From an uncultured Bacteroidales bacterium (GTDB lineage Bacteria > Bacteroidota > Bacteroidia > Bacteroidales > Bacteroidaceae): DNA of 64,000 nucleotides. Below are positions 25,939 through 36,215 of this stretch, piece by piece (position 1 is the first letter of the stretch; each line of letters starts with the position of its first letter). The notes below the pieces were generated by a model, which was given only the letters and a program-made list of their open reading frames with translations, ran no database searches and had not been told where the DNA came from. The stretch spans positions 62,001 through 126,000 of the forward strand of contig CACYOC010000003.1 in assembly GCA_902775975.1 (NCBI GenBank), given 5' to 3'. The position numbers were made by a program, and so were the translations under genes.

Positions 25939-28704
25939 ATGGATAAACTATTCCTTTTAGATGCCTACGCACTGATTTATCGGTCGTATTACGCCTTTAT
26001 CAAAAACCCTCGGATCAACTCCAAAGGACTGAACACCAGTGCCGTCATGGGATTCATGAATACCCTTCAGGAAGTGCTCACCAAAGAGAAACCGACACAC
26101 CTCGGTGTAGCTTTTGACCCTCATGGTCCCACGTTCCGCAGTGAAGCCTACCCAGCGTATAAAGCTCAGCGTGAGGCAACACCTGAAGACATCCGTCAGT
26201 CAGTACCTATCATCAAGGATATTCTCAAAGCTTACCGCATCCCCATTTTGCAGGTCGATGGCTACGAAGCCGATGATGTCATCGGAACATTAGCCACTCA
26301 AGCAGGAGAGCAAGGCATTGAGACCTATATGCTGACACCTGATAAGGACTATGGTCAGCTGGTGCGCAGCAATGTGTTTATCTTCCGTCCTCGTCATGGT
26401 GGTGGTTATGAAACCATGGGGCCAGAGGAAGTGAAACAAAAATATTCCATTCCATCGACTGAAGCCGTTATTGACTTATTGGCGCTGATGGGCGACTCCG
26501 CCGATAACTTCCCCGGCTGTCCAGGAGTCGGTGAAAAGACTGCCGTAAAACTCATCAACGAGTTCGGAAGCATAGAAAACATGCTGCAACATACCGATGA
26601 AATCAAGGGTTCTCTACGCACTAAGGTGGAAACACACATTGAAGACATCCGCATGTCTAAGTTTCTTGCTACCATCAAGACCGATGTGCCCATCTCTCTC
26701 CACCTCGACGAACTCAAGATGAAAGAACCCGACGAAGCACAGCTCGGCAAACTGTTGGAAGAATTAGAACTGAAGAGCTTGGCAAGTAAGATTCTTAAAA
26801 AAACCGAAAAAGTATCAAAACCTGCAAACGGACAACTCGATCTCTTTGCAGAATTTGCCGACGAACGGTCAGAAAGTCCAAAATTCTCGAGTTTTGAGAC
26901 GTTAAAAACCACGCCTCACAAATATCATCTTATTGAAAATGAAGAGGATATGCGGAAACTTTGTGACTTTTTCAGGACAAAAGATTTTCTCGTTTTAGAC
27001 ACAGAGACCACCAGCACCTCTGCTATCGATGCAGAATTGGTGGGTTTGAGCTTCGCTGTCGAGGAACATGAAGCCTATTACATCCCTATCCCACCCCAAC
27101 GCGAGGACGCTCAGCGCATCGTTGAAATTTTTCGCACCGTGTATGAAGAGGAGCGCGTGATGAAGGTGGGACAGAATTTGAAGTACGACCTCGAGGTGTT
27201 GCATAACTATGGCATTGAACTGAAGGGACCCATGTGGGATACGATGATTGCTCACTACCTCATTCAACCCGAGTTACGCCACAATATGGACTATATGGCA
27301 GAAATCTATCTGAATTACAAGACCATCCATATTGATGAGTTGATAGGACCTCGAGGTAAGCAGCAGCGTTCCATGAGGGAGCTTTCCCCTCAGGAAGTAT
27401 ATGAATATGCCTGTGAGGATGCTGACATCACGTTGCAGCTAAAAAACAAGTTAGAGGAAGAACTGAAGAAGCATGAGTGCGAACAGCTATTCTACGAGAT
27501 AGAGATGCCTCTGATGCCTGTTTTGGCAGCGATGGAGATGAATGGAGTATGCATCGATACCGATTCGCTGGCAGAGACCTCCAAGCAGTTCACCCAGCGC
27601 ATGAACGACATCGAACAGCACATCTATGAATTGGCTGGCGAACCCTTCAACATCGCCTCACCCAAGCAAGTTGGAGACATCCTTTTCGAGAAGCTAAGGA
27701 TAGTGGAGAAGGCCAAGAAAACCAAGACCGGTCAGTATGTGACCTCTGAAGAGGTACTGCAACAGCTGCGCCACAAACACGAAATCGTAGGACTCATCCT
27801 GGAGCATCGTGGGTTGAAGAAGCTGCTAGGCACCTATATCGACAGTCTGCCGAAACTTATCAATCCCAAAACAGGGCATATCCATACTTCGTTCAACCAG
27901 ACCATCACGGCTACGGGTCGTCTCTCCAGCAGCGATCCCAACTTGCAGAATATTCCTATCCGTGGTGAAGATGGCAAGGAGATTCGCAAAGCCTTTGTAC
28001 CAGAACCCGGCTGTCTGTTCTTCTCTGCCGACTATAGTCAGATAGAGTTACGCGTCATGGCGCACCTGTCGCAAGACACCAATATGATACAGGTGTTCCG
28101 TGAAGGTAAAGACCTCCATGCCGCTACTGCAGCTAACATTTATAAAAAGGATATTGCGGATGTTACCCGCGACGAACGCACTAAGTCCAAGCGTGCTAAT
28201 TTCGGTATCATCTATGGTATTACCGTTTTCGGTTTGGCAGAGCGATTAGATATCTCCCGCGACGAGGCCAAGATGCTGATTGACGGTTATTTCGCCACCT
28301 TCCCACAGGTTCATGATTATATGGAAAAGTCAAAGGAAATAGCTCGTAAGCAAGGGTACGTCACTACCCTATTCGGTCGCAGACGCTACCTGCCTGACAT
28401 CAATAGTGCCAATGCCACGGTGCGCGGTTTTGCGGAACGCAACGCCATCAATGCTCCTATTCAAGGTACTGCAGCAGATATCATCAAGGTAGCGATGATA
28501 CGCATCTTCCAACGCTTCAAGAAAGAAGGCATCAAGAGTAAGATGATTCTCCAGGTACACGACGAATTAAACTTCAGCGTGCTGCCGGAAGAGAAAGAGC
28601 AAGTAGAACGTATTGTTATCGAGGAAATGCAGGGCGCTTTCCACATGGATGTTCCCCTGCTGGCAGACTCCGGCTTTGGAAAAAATTGGCTTGAGGCGCA
28701 CTAA
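25939..28704 (+). CDS. polA: DNA polymerase I
   Basis: 921 residues with all three activities. The N-terminal 5'-nuclease has FLLDAYALIYRSYYAF and a D-rich GYEADDVIGTLA. The 3'-5' exonuclease appears active, with LVLDTETTSTSA (D-x-E) and a later YACEDADITLQL. The polymerase has motif A FFSADYSQIELRVMAHLS, motif B RTKSKRANFGIIYG and motif C LQVHDELNFSV. It fills gaps in repair and removes Okazaki primers. Confidence 0.96.
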   Translation: MDKLFLLDAYALIYRSYYAFIKNPRINSKGLNTSAVMGFMNTLQEVLTKEKPTHLGVAFDPHGPTFRSEAYPAYKAQREATPEDIRQSVPIIKDILKAYRIPILQVDGYEADDVIGTLATQAGEQGIETYMLTPDKDYGQLVRSNVFIFRPRHGGGYETMGPEEVKQKYSIPSTEAVIDLLALMGDSADNFPGCPGVGEKTAVKLINEFGSIENMLQHTDEIKGSLRTKVETHIEDIRMSKFLATIKTDVPISLHLDELKMKEPDEAQLGKLLEELELKSLASKILKKTEKVSKPANGQLDLFAEFADERSESPKFSSFETLKTTPHKYHLIENEEDMRKLCDFFRTKDFLVLDTETTSTSAIDAELVGLSFAVEEHEAYYIPIPPQREDAQRIVEIFRTVYEEERVMKVGQNLKYDLEVLHNYGIELKGPMWDTMIAHYLIQPELRHNMDYMAEIYLNYKTIHIDELIGPRGKQQRSMRELSPQEVYEYACEDADITLQLKNKLEEELKKHECEQLFYEIEMPLMPVLAAMEMNGVCIDTDSLAETSKQFTQRMNDIEQHIYELAGEPFNIASPKQVGDILFEKLRIVEKAKKTKTGQYVTSEEVLQQLRHKHEIVGLILEHRGLKKLLGTYIDSLPKLINPKTGHIHTSFNQTITATGRLSSSDPNLQNIPIRGEDGKEIRKAFVPEPGCLFFSADYSQIELRVMAHLSQDTNMIQVFREGKDLHAATAANIYKKDIADVTRDERTKSKRANFGIIYGITVFGLAERLDISRDEAKMLIDGYFATFPQVHDYMEKSKEIARKQGYVTTLFGRRRYLPDINSANATVRGFAERNAINAPIQGTAADIIKVAMIRIFQRFKKEGIKSKMILQVHDELNFSVLPEEKEQVERIVIEEMQGAFHMDVPLLADSGFGKNWLEAH

Positions 28705-28720
28705 TTTGAGAAATAATGCG

Positions 28721-28728
28721 TACCTTTG
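28721..28728 (+). promoter_or_regulatory. -7 box of ychF
   Basis: TACCTTTG 28 bp upstream of the ychF ATG. A TTTG exists at 28705-28708, but only 12 bp away, so the -33 element is uncertain. Confidence 0.5.
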
Positions 28729-28756
28729 CAGCCAAAATAAACGTTTATAAAAGAAA

Positions 28757-29857
28757 ATGTCATTAAAATGTGGTATAGTAGGACTGCCTAACGTCGGCAA
28801 GTCCACCTTATTTAACTGTCTGTCGAGTGCCAAGGCTCAGGCAGCAAATTTTCCTTTCTGTACGATAGAACCCAACGTTGGTGTTATCACCGTTCCTGAC
28901 GAGCGCCTGACGAAACTCGCCGAACTGGTACACCCTGGACGTATCGTTCCTGCGACCTGCGAGATTGTTGATATTGCCGGTCTGGTGAAAGGTGCGTCGA
29001 AGGGCGAAGGTCTGGGTAATAAGTTCCTCGGAAACATTCGCGAGACGGATGCTATTATCCATGTGTTGCGCTGTTTTGAGGACGAGAATATTACGCATGT
29101 CGATGGTACGATAGACCCTATCCGTGACAAAGAAATCATCGATACCGAGTTGCAGCTGAAAGATTTAGAGACCATCGAGGGTCGTCTGGCTAAGACCGAA
29201 AAGGCCGCTGCTGCCGGCAACAAGGATGCCAAGGTAGAAGTCACGGTTCTGAAGGCTTATAAAGAGGTCTTGGAGCAAGGCAAGAACGCCCGTATCGTAG
29301 AGTTCGAGAGCAAGGACGAGCAAGACTGTGCCAAGAACCTCTTCCTGTTGACTGCCAAGCCCGTGCTGTATGTTTGTAACGTCGGTGAGGCAGACGCCAA
29401 GTCGGGAAACACCTTCACACAGAAAGTCGAGGCCCTCGCTAAGGAAGAAGGTGCAGAGGCCATGATTATCGCTGCTAAGACCGAGGAGGATATTGCCGAA
29501 CTGGAGTCGTACGAAGACAAACAGCTGTTCCTCGAGGAGCTTGGCTTAGAGGAGAGCGGCGTCAACCGCCTCATCAAGAAGGCATACGCCCTGCTGAATC
29601 TCGAGACCTTTATCACCGCCGGTGAGATGGAGGTGAAGGCATGGACCTACAAGAAAGGCTGGAAGGCTCCGCAGTGTGCTGGCGTCATCCATACCGACTT
29701 TGAGAAAGGCTTCATCCGTGCTGAGGTCATCAAATACGACGACTACATCCATTACGGTTCTGAGGCCGCCGTTCGCGAAGCAGGTAAGATGGGCATTGAA
29801 GGTAAGGAATATGTGGTGCAGGATGGTGATATCATGCACTTTAGGTTCAATGTTTAA
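28757..29857 (+). CDS. ychF: Redox-regulated ATPase YchF (OLA1)
   Basis: 366 residues. The G1 motif is GLPNVGKSTLFNCLSSAKAQ, and VDIAGLVKGASKGEGLGNKF is the G3/switch region of the Obg-related YchF family. The C-terminal TGS domain (about 275-366, TFITAGEMEVKAWTYKKG) is present. YchF binds ATP rather than GTP and associates with ribosomes. Length is normal. Confidence 0.96.
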   Translation: MSLKCGIVGLPNVGKSTLFNCLSSAKAQAANFPFCTIEPNVGVITVPDERLTKLAELVHPGRIVPATCEIVDIAGLVKGASKGEGLGNKFLGNIRETDAIIHVLRCFEDENITHVDGTIDPIRDKEIIDTELQLKDLETIEGRLAKTEKAAAAGNKDAKVEVTVLKAYKEVLEQGKNARIVEFESKDEQDCAKNLFLLTAKPVLYVCNVGEADAKSGNTFTQKVEALAKEEGAEAMIIAAKTEEDIAELESYEDKQLFLEELGLEESGVNRLIKKAYALLNLETFITAGEMEVKAWTYKKGWKAPQCAGVIHTDFEKGFIRAEVIKYDDYIHYGSEAAVREAGKMGIEGKEYVVQDGDIMHFRFNV

Positions 29858-29930
29858 CCCATAAAACCCATTAGGCCCATAAGACCCATAAGACCCATAA
29901 GACCTATAAGACCTATAAGACCCATAAGAA
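29858..29930. repeat. CATAAGACC simple repeat upstream of lgt
   Basis: About seven units of the 10-bp ACCCATAAG/ACCTATAAG type fill the whole gap between ychF and lgt. The same repeat resumes at 30769-30812, just after lgt, so lgt is bracketed by it. Confidence 0.85.
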
Positions 29931-30785
29931 ATGATAACTCCGCTAAGCTATATTCTCTGGAACCCCAGTCTGACTATTGGTCCTTTCCGTTGGTACGGAC
30001 TCTGCTGGATGGTTGGATTTGTCGTAGCCTACCTGTTAGTAAGAAAACAGTACCGTGAGCAGCACATCAAAGACGAGCTCTTTGAGCCCCTGTTTATCTA
30101 CTGCTTTATAGGCATTCTGGTAGGTGCCCGATTAGGTCATTGCCTGTTCTATGAACCCGACTATTTTCTGACCTCCGGCAAGGGAGTGGTAGAGATGTTC
30201 CTACCCATCCGCTTTTTGAGTGACGGTGGTGTGAAGTTTGTCGGTTACGAAGGACTGGCCTCACATGGTGGTACACTGGGACTTATCATCGCACTGTGGT
30301 TATATGTCCGCAAGACGCAGCTGAACATCTGGCAAGTACTCGACAATATCGCCATTGCCACTGGTTCTATGGCGTGTTTTATTCGCATCGGAAATCTCAT
30401 GAATAGTGAGATTATCGGTAAGGTGACGGATGTGCCCTGGGCGTTTATCTTCGAGCGTGTAGATATGCAGCCCCGTCATCCTGGACAGCTGTACGAAGCG
30501 ATAGCCTATGCCCTACTCTTCTGCATCATGTGGTGGATCTACCGTCGGGAAATGGCTGCCACCCAACACCCAACACCTAACACCCACCACCCCAAGATAG
30601 GCACCGGTTGGTATTTCGGCTTCTGCTTGACGTATATCTTTACCTTCCGTTTCTTCATAGAATACACCAAAGAGGTGCAGGAAGCCTTTGAAGAAGGCAT
30701 GCTTTTCGACATGGGACAACTGCTCAGCATTCCGTTTGTGGCAGTAGGTCTCTATTGTATGATAAGAGCCCATAAAACCCATTAG
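29931..30785 (+). CDS. lgt: Prolipoprotein diacylglyceryl transferase
   Basis: 284 residues with seven membrane helices. It moves a diacylglyceryl group to the lipobox Cys of prolipoproteins. [16 protein letters not shown] is the Lgt signature, and [11 protein letters not shown] and [14 protein letters not shown] are other conserved blocks. Residues about 211-222 are an inserted [11 protein letters not shown] loop made by a CACCCAACACC simple repeat. The last codons (RAHKTH and the stop) come from the CATAAAACC repeat that follows, so the C-terminus has been shaped by repeat spread. Confidence 0.94.
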   Translation: MITPLSYILWNPSLTIGPFRWYGLCWMVGFVVAYLLVRKQYREQHIKDELFEPLFIYCFIGILVGARLGHCLFYEPDYFLTSGKGVVEMFLPIRFLSDGGVKFVGYEGLASHGGTLGLIIALWLYVRKTQLNIWQVLDNIAIATGSMACFIRIGNLMNSEIIGKVTDVPWAFIFERVDMQPRHPGQLYEAIAYALLFCIMWWIYRREMAATQHPTPNTHHPKIGTGWYFGFCLTYIFTFRFFIEYTKEVQEAFEEGMLFDMGQLLSIPFVAVGLYCMIRAHKTH

Positions 30786-30812
30786 GCCCATTAGGCCCAT
30801 AAGACCCATAAG

Positions 30813-30849
30813 AAAAAAAATCGCCTCACTTTCCGGAGACGATTTTTTT
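30813..30849. terminator. Bidirectional terminator of lgt and mutS
   Basis: A-run, TCGCCTC...GAGACGA arms, then a T-run. The mutS stop lies within it. Confidence 0.7.
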
Positions 30850-33558
30850 GATTTCATTCAGTTTGTTCAGCGCTTCCAACGGCGTCAGATTGTTGACATC
30901 CAGCCCTAATATCTCGTCACGCACTTGACAGAGCACCGGGTCATCGAGCTGGAAGAAGCTGAGTTGCATGCCTTCCCTACTCTGTGCTATCTCCGTAGTA
31001 GGCTTGCTGACGCGCCCCTTCTCGCCTTTGGCATTTCCCACCTGTGAAGACTCCATCTCCAACTGTTTCAAGATGACATTGGCGCGCTTAACGATACTCT
31101 TTGGCATACCGGCAATCTCTGCGACATGGATACCAAAGGAGTGCTCACTCCCACCCTTCTCCAGCTTACGGAGGAAGATAACCTTGCCATCGACCTCCTT
31201 GACCGAGACGTTATAGTTCTTGATGCGCTGGAAGTTCTTCTCCATCTCGTTCAGCTCGTGGTAGTGCGTGGCAAACAGCGTGCGAGCCTGCGCCTTCGGG
31301 TGTTCATGGAGATATTCAACAATCGCCCAGGCAATAGAGATGCCGTCGTATGTGGAAGTGCCGCGACCCAGTTCGTCGAAGAGTACCAGCGACTGCGGTG
31401 TGACATTGTTCAGGATGTTAGAAGCCTCGGTCATTTCCACCATGAAAGTCGATTCACCGGTAGAAATGCTGTCGCTGGCTCCCACACGTGTGAATATTTT
31501 ATCTACTAAGCCTATTTTCGCGCTCTCTGCGGGCACGAAGCTTCCTATCTGGGCCAAGAGTACTATCAGTGCCGTTTGACGCAGCAGCGCGGATTTACCG
31601 GCCATATTCGGACCCGTAATAATAATTATCTGTTGGCGCTCCCTATCCAGTAGGATGTCGTTAGGCACATATCGCTCGCCTACCGGCAGCTGCGTCTCGA
31701 TGACAGGATGGCGTCCCTGATGAATATCGATAACCGCCTCTGTCGTTATCTGAGGCCGCATATAATGATGCTCTTCGGCTGTCTTGGCGGCGCTAAGCAG
31801 ACAGTCCAGATAAGCTATCATATTCGCGTTCTGCTGAATCTGCGAGATATATTCCTGAGCAGCCGCTATCAGTTCGTTGAAGAGGCGCTGCTCCAAGGAC
31901 AGAATCTTATCCTCTGCACCCAGAATCTTCTCTTCATATTCTTTCAGCTCCTGGGTGATGTAGCGCTCGGCATTAGCCAGCGTCTGCTTGCGCACCCACT
32001 CCTGCGGCACCTTGTCCTTATATGTATTGCGCACCTCAAGGTAATAGCCAAAAACGTTGTTATAACCTATCTTCAGCGACTGTATGCCCGTCAGCTGGGC
32101 TTCGCGCTCCTGGATTTGCAGCAGGTAGTCTTTGCCGCTATAGGCGATGTGGCGCAGTTCGTCGAGTTCGCTGTTGACGCCGTCGCGGATGATGCCGCCT
32201 TTGGCGACGAGCTGCGGTGGGTCGTTCTGTATTTCGCGGTCTATGCGGTCGCGGAGGGCTTCGCAAAGGGACAGGTGCTCGCTGACACGGCGCAAGGAAG
32301 CGGGAACCTCGGCGGGTGAACCGCCGAGCGCAGTGCCGGAGGCAGCGGAAGCAGTGCCAGCGGAAGCTTCGGAGGCAGCGGAAACGGGTGAACCGCCGAG
32401 CGCAGTAAAGGCGCCCTTGATGGTTGCGATGGCCTGCAGGGCGCGCTTCATCTGCACCATTTCGCGGGGCGAGACACGACCGGTAGCCACCTTGGAAACG
32501 ATGCGCTCCAAGTCGCCTATCTGCTGCAGTTGTTCGTCGATGACCTCGCGGAAGGCGGGGTTGCGGAAGAAGTAATCTACGACGTCGAGGCGTTCGTTGA
32601 TGGGTTTCTCGTCCTTCAGCGGGAATACCAGCCAGCGGCGTAGCAGACGACTACCCATCGGCGAAACCGTACGGTCTATCACGTCGAGCAGCGACGTACC
32701 TCCTTCCTGCATGGTGCTGACGAGTTCCAAGGAGCGAATGGTGAACTTGTCCAAGCGGACATACTTCTCTTCCTCTATCCTGCTCAGTGTCGTCAGGTGG
32801 GCAATCTGTGAGTGGAGTGTCTGCTCCAGATATTGCAGGATAGCTCCTGCGGCAACGATTCCGCTATGCAGATGGTCAACGCCGAAGCCTTTCAGCGACT
32901 TCACCTGGAAGTGTTTGTAGAGCTTCTGCTGTGCGGTCTGTTCGGTAAATACCCAGTCATCCAGCTCAAAGGTACAGAGTCGTGTACCGAAATAGCGCTC
33001 AAAGTCATGGCGGCATTCGCGGTTGTAGAGCACCTCCTTCGGTTGGAACGAGCCAATCAGCTTTTCCACATAGTCGTAGGTACCCTCGCCCACAAGGAAT
33101 TCGCCGGTAGAGATATCCAGGAAGCTGACTCCGCAAGCCGTTTTTCCGAAATGCACGGCAGCGAGGAAGTTGTTCTCCTTGTAGTTCAACACATTGTCCT
33201 GCATCGCCACGCCAGGAGTCACCAGTTCGGTGATGCCTCGCTTCACAAGTTTCTTGGTCAGTTTCGGGTCTTCCAGCTGGTCACAGATGGCGACACGTTT
33301 GCCGGCACGAATCAGTTTGGGAAGATAGGTGTCTAAGGCGTGATGAGGAAATCCTGCCATCTCGTCGCCCTTGTTATAGCCATTGTTACGATGGGTGAGG
33401 GTAATGCCCAGAATTTGTGAGGCAATGACGGCATCGTCGCAATACGTCTCGTAGAAGTCGCCACAGCGAAACAGCAGCAGCGCCTCCGGGTGTTTCGCCT
33501 TGAGGTCGAAGAACTGCTTCATCATGGGGGTTAACTCTTTGCCGTCTTTCTGTGCCAT
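30826..33558 (-). CDS. mutS: DNA mismatch repair protein MutS
   Basis: 910 residues from the ATG at 33558 ([20 protein letters not shown]); an upstream in-frame start would lie in a repeat (33563-33590) and is rejected. The mismatch-binding [10 protein letters not shown] (F-x-E) is near residue 32. The ATPase has Walker [19 protein letters not shown] and Walker [16 protein letters not shown]. Residues about 387-417 are an Ala/Ser/Gly-rich insertion ([20 protein letters not shown]) in the core lever region, unusual for MutS and built from short repeats with ACCGCCGAGCGCAGT at both ends. Confidence 0.96.
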   Translation of the reverse strand: MAQKDGKELTPMMKQFFDLKAKHPEALLLFRCGDFYETYCDDAVIASQILGITLTHRNNGYNKGDEMAGFPHHALDTYLPKLIRAGKRVAICDQLEDPKLTKKLVKRGITELVTPGVAMQDNVLNYKENNFLAAVHFGKTACGVSFLDISTGEFLVGEGTYDYVEKLIGSFQPKEVLYNRECRHDFERYFGTRLCTFELDDWVFTEQTAQQKLYKHFQVKSLKGFGVDHLHSGIVAAGAILQYLEQTLHSQIAHLTTLSRIEEEKYVRLDKFTIRSLELVSTMQEGGTSLLDVIDRTVSPMGSRLLRRWLVFPLKDEKPINERLDVVDYFFRNPAFREVIDEQLQQIGDLERIVSKVATGRVSPREMVQMKRALQAIATIKGAFTALGGSPVSAASEASAGTASAASGTALGGSPAEVPASLRRVSEHLSLCEALRDRIDREIQNDPPQLVAKGGIIRDGVNSELDELRHIAYSGKDYLLQIQEREAQLTGIQSLKIGYNNVFGYYLEVRNTYKDKVPQEWVRKQTLANAERYITQELKEYEEKILGAEDKILSLEQRLFNELIAAAQEYISQIQQNANMIAYLDCLLSAAKTAEEHHYMRPQITTEAVIDIHQGRHPVIETQLPVGERYVPNDILLDRERQQIIIITGPNMAGKSALLRQTALIVLLAQIGSFVPAESAKIGLVDKIFTRVGASDSISTGESTFMVEMTEASNILNNVTPQSLVLFDELGRGTSTYDGISIAWAIVEYLHEHPKAQARTLFATHYHELNEMEKNFQRIKNYNVSVKEVDGKVIFLRKLEKGGSEHSFGIHVAEIAGMPKSIVKRANVILKQLEMESSQVGNAKGEKGRVSKPTTEIAQSREGMQLSFFQLDDPVLCQVRDEILGLDVNNLTPLEALNKLNEIKKIVSGK

Positions 33559-33562
33559 GGGA

Positions 33563-33590
33563 TTTTGGGTGTTAGGTGTTGGGTGATGGT
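33563..33590. repeat. GGTGTTGGGTG simple repeat
   Basis: Intergenic copy of the repeat that lies in frame inside lgt, leuS, murF and folP. It ends at the stop of the endonuclease gene. Confidence 0.8.
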
Positions 33591-34618
33591 TATTTGTTAA
33601 AGAATTTCCTGCCGTTGACAATGACGATGCCCTTATACGACTTGTCCACCACCTGTCCAGAGGTGTTATACATCACGCCATCATTGTAGCGGTGTTCCGT
33701 CTTAACGGTCATGATGGCAGTAGGCTGCTGATAGTTATCGTAGCTGAATGCCACGTCCTTCATAGAGCCCCAGATGTATTCTTCCAGTCCTGGATAATCG
33801 ATGAATGGGTTGCGGTTCTTCTGAATCTTCGCCACCTCTTCGTTGCGAGGGGTTTCCTTAACGATAGGCTGGTCAACAGGGTCGTTCTGCGCCCACTTCA
33901 TGAGCATATTCAGCTGCCAAGTAGTAAATGCAGGATACTTGCTACCGTCCAGTGTAACACCAAGGGCACCGTTATTCCATGAAGTCACCTCATTCTCATA
34001 GCATGTTACCATATAGAAATATGTACGAGCAAAGTCGCCCTTGTAGATGTCATTAGGCTCAAAGCAATTGACAGCACCAGAACCGGATAAGGTACATTTA
34101 CCTATCTTGCTGAACCCACCATTAGACTTATAGTTCTCGCCATTGTTCTCGCCATAGGGTAGGCTGGAACGCTTATTGTTTACTAACTTATCAGTAGGGT
34201 AAACATGGAATAAATCTGTATTCATTGGAGCAACTGCACCTCCGAACCACTCTCTAGGGAACGAATGCTCACGATTATATTTGTCGCCCTCTGTTGAGCC
34301 ACCAGAACCAGAATCTTGGTCAGGAGCACCAAAAGTGAAATCAGAAATACTAGAATACATATCCCAAACCTTTGTCGGATCATTAGGTTTTGCATCTGTC
34401 TTTGGATATGCGTTCCACAGGCCAGGGGAATACGATACTACATTATCATTCAGATTGGCTCTAATTATTGTGCACAGGGCCGTTTTCAGTTCTGCGCCTT
34501 TCTTGCCGTCAGCGGCAGCATAGTAATCGGGGAAGGTAGGGGTGTTGTTCTGAGCAAATGCGTTCACGGTTAGCGCGAGCAGCGCCAACAGTGTCGTGAG
34601 TAAATGTGTTCGTTTCAT
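33590..34618 (-). CDS. Secreted endonuclease I family protein
   Basis: About 342 residues from the ATG at 34618 ([20 protein letters not shown]...), with a signal peptide cut after about AFAQ. The endonuclease I (EndA/NucM) fold is marked by [12 protein letters not shown] (His-Me finger, about 115-126) and [19 protein letters not shown]. It is a periplasmic or secreted DNase/RNase. The C-terminus [19 protein letters not shown] then NGRKFFNK is the short motif shared with the proteins at 34777, 47445 and 51820, probably a secretion or surface tag. Promoter TTTG-N19/20-TACCTTTG, -7 at 34687-34680. Confidence 0.88.
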   Translation of the reverse strand: MKRTHLLTTLLALLALTVNAFAQNNTPTFPDYYAAADGKKGAELKTALCTIIRANLNDNVVSYSPGLWNAYPKTDAKPNDPTKVWDMYSSISDFTFGAPDQDSGSGGSTEGDKYNREHSFPREWFGGAVAPMNTDLFHVYPTDKLVNNKRSSLPYGENNGENYKSNGGFSKIGKCTLSGSGAVNCFEPNDIYKGDFARTYFYMVTCYENEVTSWNNGALGVTLDGSKYPAFTTWQLNMLMKWAQNDPVDQPIVKETPRNEEVAKIQKNRNPFIDYPGLEEYIWGSMKDVAFSYDNYQQPTAIMTVKTEHRYNDGVMYNTSGQVVDKSYKGIVIVNGRKFFNK

Positions 34619-34721
34619 AAGCATTGATTTTAGTTACGTATTAGTATCGTATATCATCTTTTTCGTTGCTATTACCTTGCAAAGGTAAGCATTTTATTTT
34701 GATACACAAAATATTTAAGTC

Positions 34722-34756
34722 AAAAAGAGCGAAACCCGTTGGAGGCTTCGCTCTTT
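34722..34756 (-). terminator. Terminator of 34777-36018 gene
   Basis: Arms AAAGAGCGAA and TTCGCTCTTT with a following short T-run on the minus strand. Confidence 0.7.
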
Positions 34757-34776
34757 CTTATTGGTTGTGTGATGGA

Positions 34777-36018
34777 TTACTTAAGCACCACCTTCTTGCC
34801 GTTCATGATGACGAGGCCCTTGTAGCCCTTGTTCACCAGCTGGCCAGCGGCGTTGTACATCTTGCCGTCGAACTTGGCGTTAGCCTTGACGGAAGCGATG
34901 CCAGAAATACCGTCGAGTTCGTAATCAGAGGTATTCTTAACGCCCATGTTGCCAAAGTACTTTGTGATGTCACCTTTAATCTTCAACTCCTTGCCAATAT
35001 TAGTGGCATTGTCCACAACATTCAAAGCACTTTTATTTGCATCAACCAACTGAACTGGAACAATGTTTGCAAACGTTGTTTCACCAACAGCAGCAGCCAT
35101 TGCAACGTTAGACGTTACGGAAGGTGTTTCCTCTACAGCGTTATTTTTAATGCTGCCCACAATAATACCTTTTACCCACTTGTCTGTTGCCTCGTAATCA
35201 CTTGGAAGGCTTAACATATCTGCAACAGTAAAAGGATTGTTCTCAGAACCGTCACCGGTTGTCTTCACAAAGTCCATGCTTACTACAGAACTCATAGCGC
35301 CGCCTTTAGAAGCCACAGCCTTTACTGTGCAAGAGTTTTCGATGGTGAAGGGAGCTGTATAGGCAAGACTGTTTGTAGTAGGCTCAACACCGTCGGTCGT
35401 GTAGTAAATAGCGGCTCCCTCGTCGGCTGTGATGGTTACCTGAGTGCTACCGCAGAACACATCGCTACCAGAAATCTCAGGAGCAGCAACACCAGAAGAC
35501 TTGTATATCTTAATCTGAGTGATTTGAGTGTTGTGTGCACTGGTCACCTTCAGCGTATAAACATTTCCGGCAGCCTGGTAATCTTTTTTAATCATGTAGG
35601 TGTTAGTACCCGTTGCACCAGCTGTTTCTGTACTTGCAGCATTCTCACCGACAAAGATGTTCTGCTTAACAGCACTACTGGCACCAGCTCGACCCACCAC
35701 TTCAATCTTATCTACATCGAAAGAGAAGGCAGGAAGGGTGAGGTAAGCACCATTCTTACCCAAAATAAGGTAGTGACCTACAACTTCTTGCGCTTCTGTG
35801 ATGTTATTCCAAGCAAAACCTTCACTTTTACCTGAAGTACCTGCTATCTTAATGGTATAACCACCATAAGTGTAGGAAGTCTCAGCGACTGTTTTGGTTG
35901 TAGGAAGACCCCAGTTGTTCTCCATCGTGTTGAAGTCAAAGGTAACCTCTTGCGCAGAAGCATTCATACCTACCATTGCCAGAGCGGCAACGAAGAAATA
36001 GCGTAAATTTTTCTTCAT
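34777..36018 (-). CDS. Secreted protein with chitobiase-like and DUF6359-like domains
   Basis: A 413-residue secreted protein; signal peptide 1-22 (ALAMVGMNASAQ). An N-terminal beta-rich part (about 25-170) resembles a carbohydrate-binding fold. About 180-255 is a chitobiase/hexosaminidase C-terminal-type Ig domain (TITADEGAAIYYTTDGVEPT). About 260-385 is an OB-like domain of the DUF6359 type (NPFTVADMLSLPSDYEATDK). The end has the shared MYNAAGQLVNKGYKGLVIMN then GKKVVLK tail. No catalytic residues are evident; probably a surface binding protein. Promoter TTTG-N20-TACCTTTG, -7 at 36067-36060. Confidence 0.75.
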   Translation of the reverse strand: MKKNLRYFFVAALAMVGMNASAQEVTFDFNTMENNWGLPTTKTVAETSYTYGGYTIKIAGTSGKSEGFAWNNITEAQEVVGHYLILGKNGAYLTLPAFSFDVDKIEVVGRAGASSAVKQNIFVGENAASTETAGATGTNTYMIKKDYQAAGNVYTLKVTSAHNTQITQIKIYKSSGVAAPEISGSDVFCGSTQVTITADEGAAIYYTTDGVEPTTNSLAYTAPFTIENSCTVKAVASKGGAMSSVVSMDFVKTTGDGSENNPFTVADMLSLPSDYEATDKWVKGIIVGSIKNNAVEETPSVTSNVAMAAAVGETTFANIVPVQLVDANKSALNVVDNATNIGKELKIKGDITKYFGNMGVKNTSDYELDGISGIASVKANAKFDGKMYNAAGQLVNKGYKGLVIMNGKKVVLK

Positions 36019-36122
36019 AATTTTTTATGTTTTAAAGGGTTAATAATGTTTTTCGGTTGCAAAGGTAAGGAATATTTTTGAGAATTGCAAATTTTTGGTA
36101 GAATATATTTTTAAGATTTTCC

Positions 36123-36154
36123 TTTGGCAGTGTGAAGAATTCTTCGTAACTTTG
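36123..36154 (+). promoter_or_regulatory. Promoter of leuS
   Basis: TTTG at 36123-36126, 20 bp, TAACTTTG at 36147-36154, about 60 bp upstream of the leuS ATG. Confidence 0.8.
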
Positions 36155-36215
36155 CAGCCTATTGCGTACTGTAACGCAAAAGAGAACGGAATATAAACAA
36201 AAAAACGAAATACTT

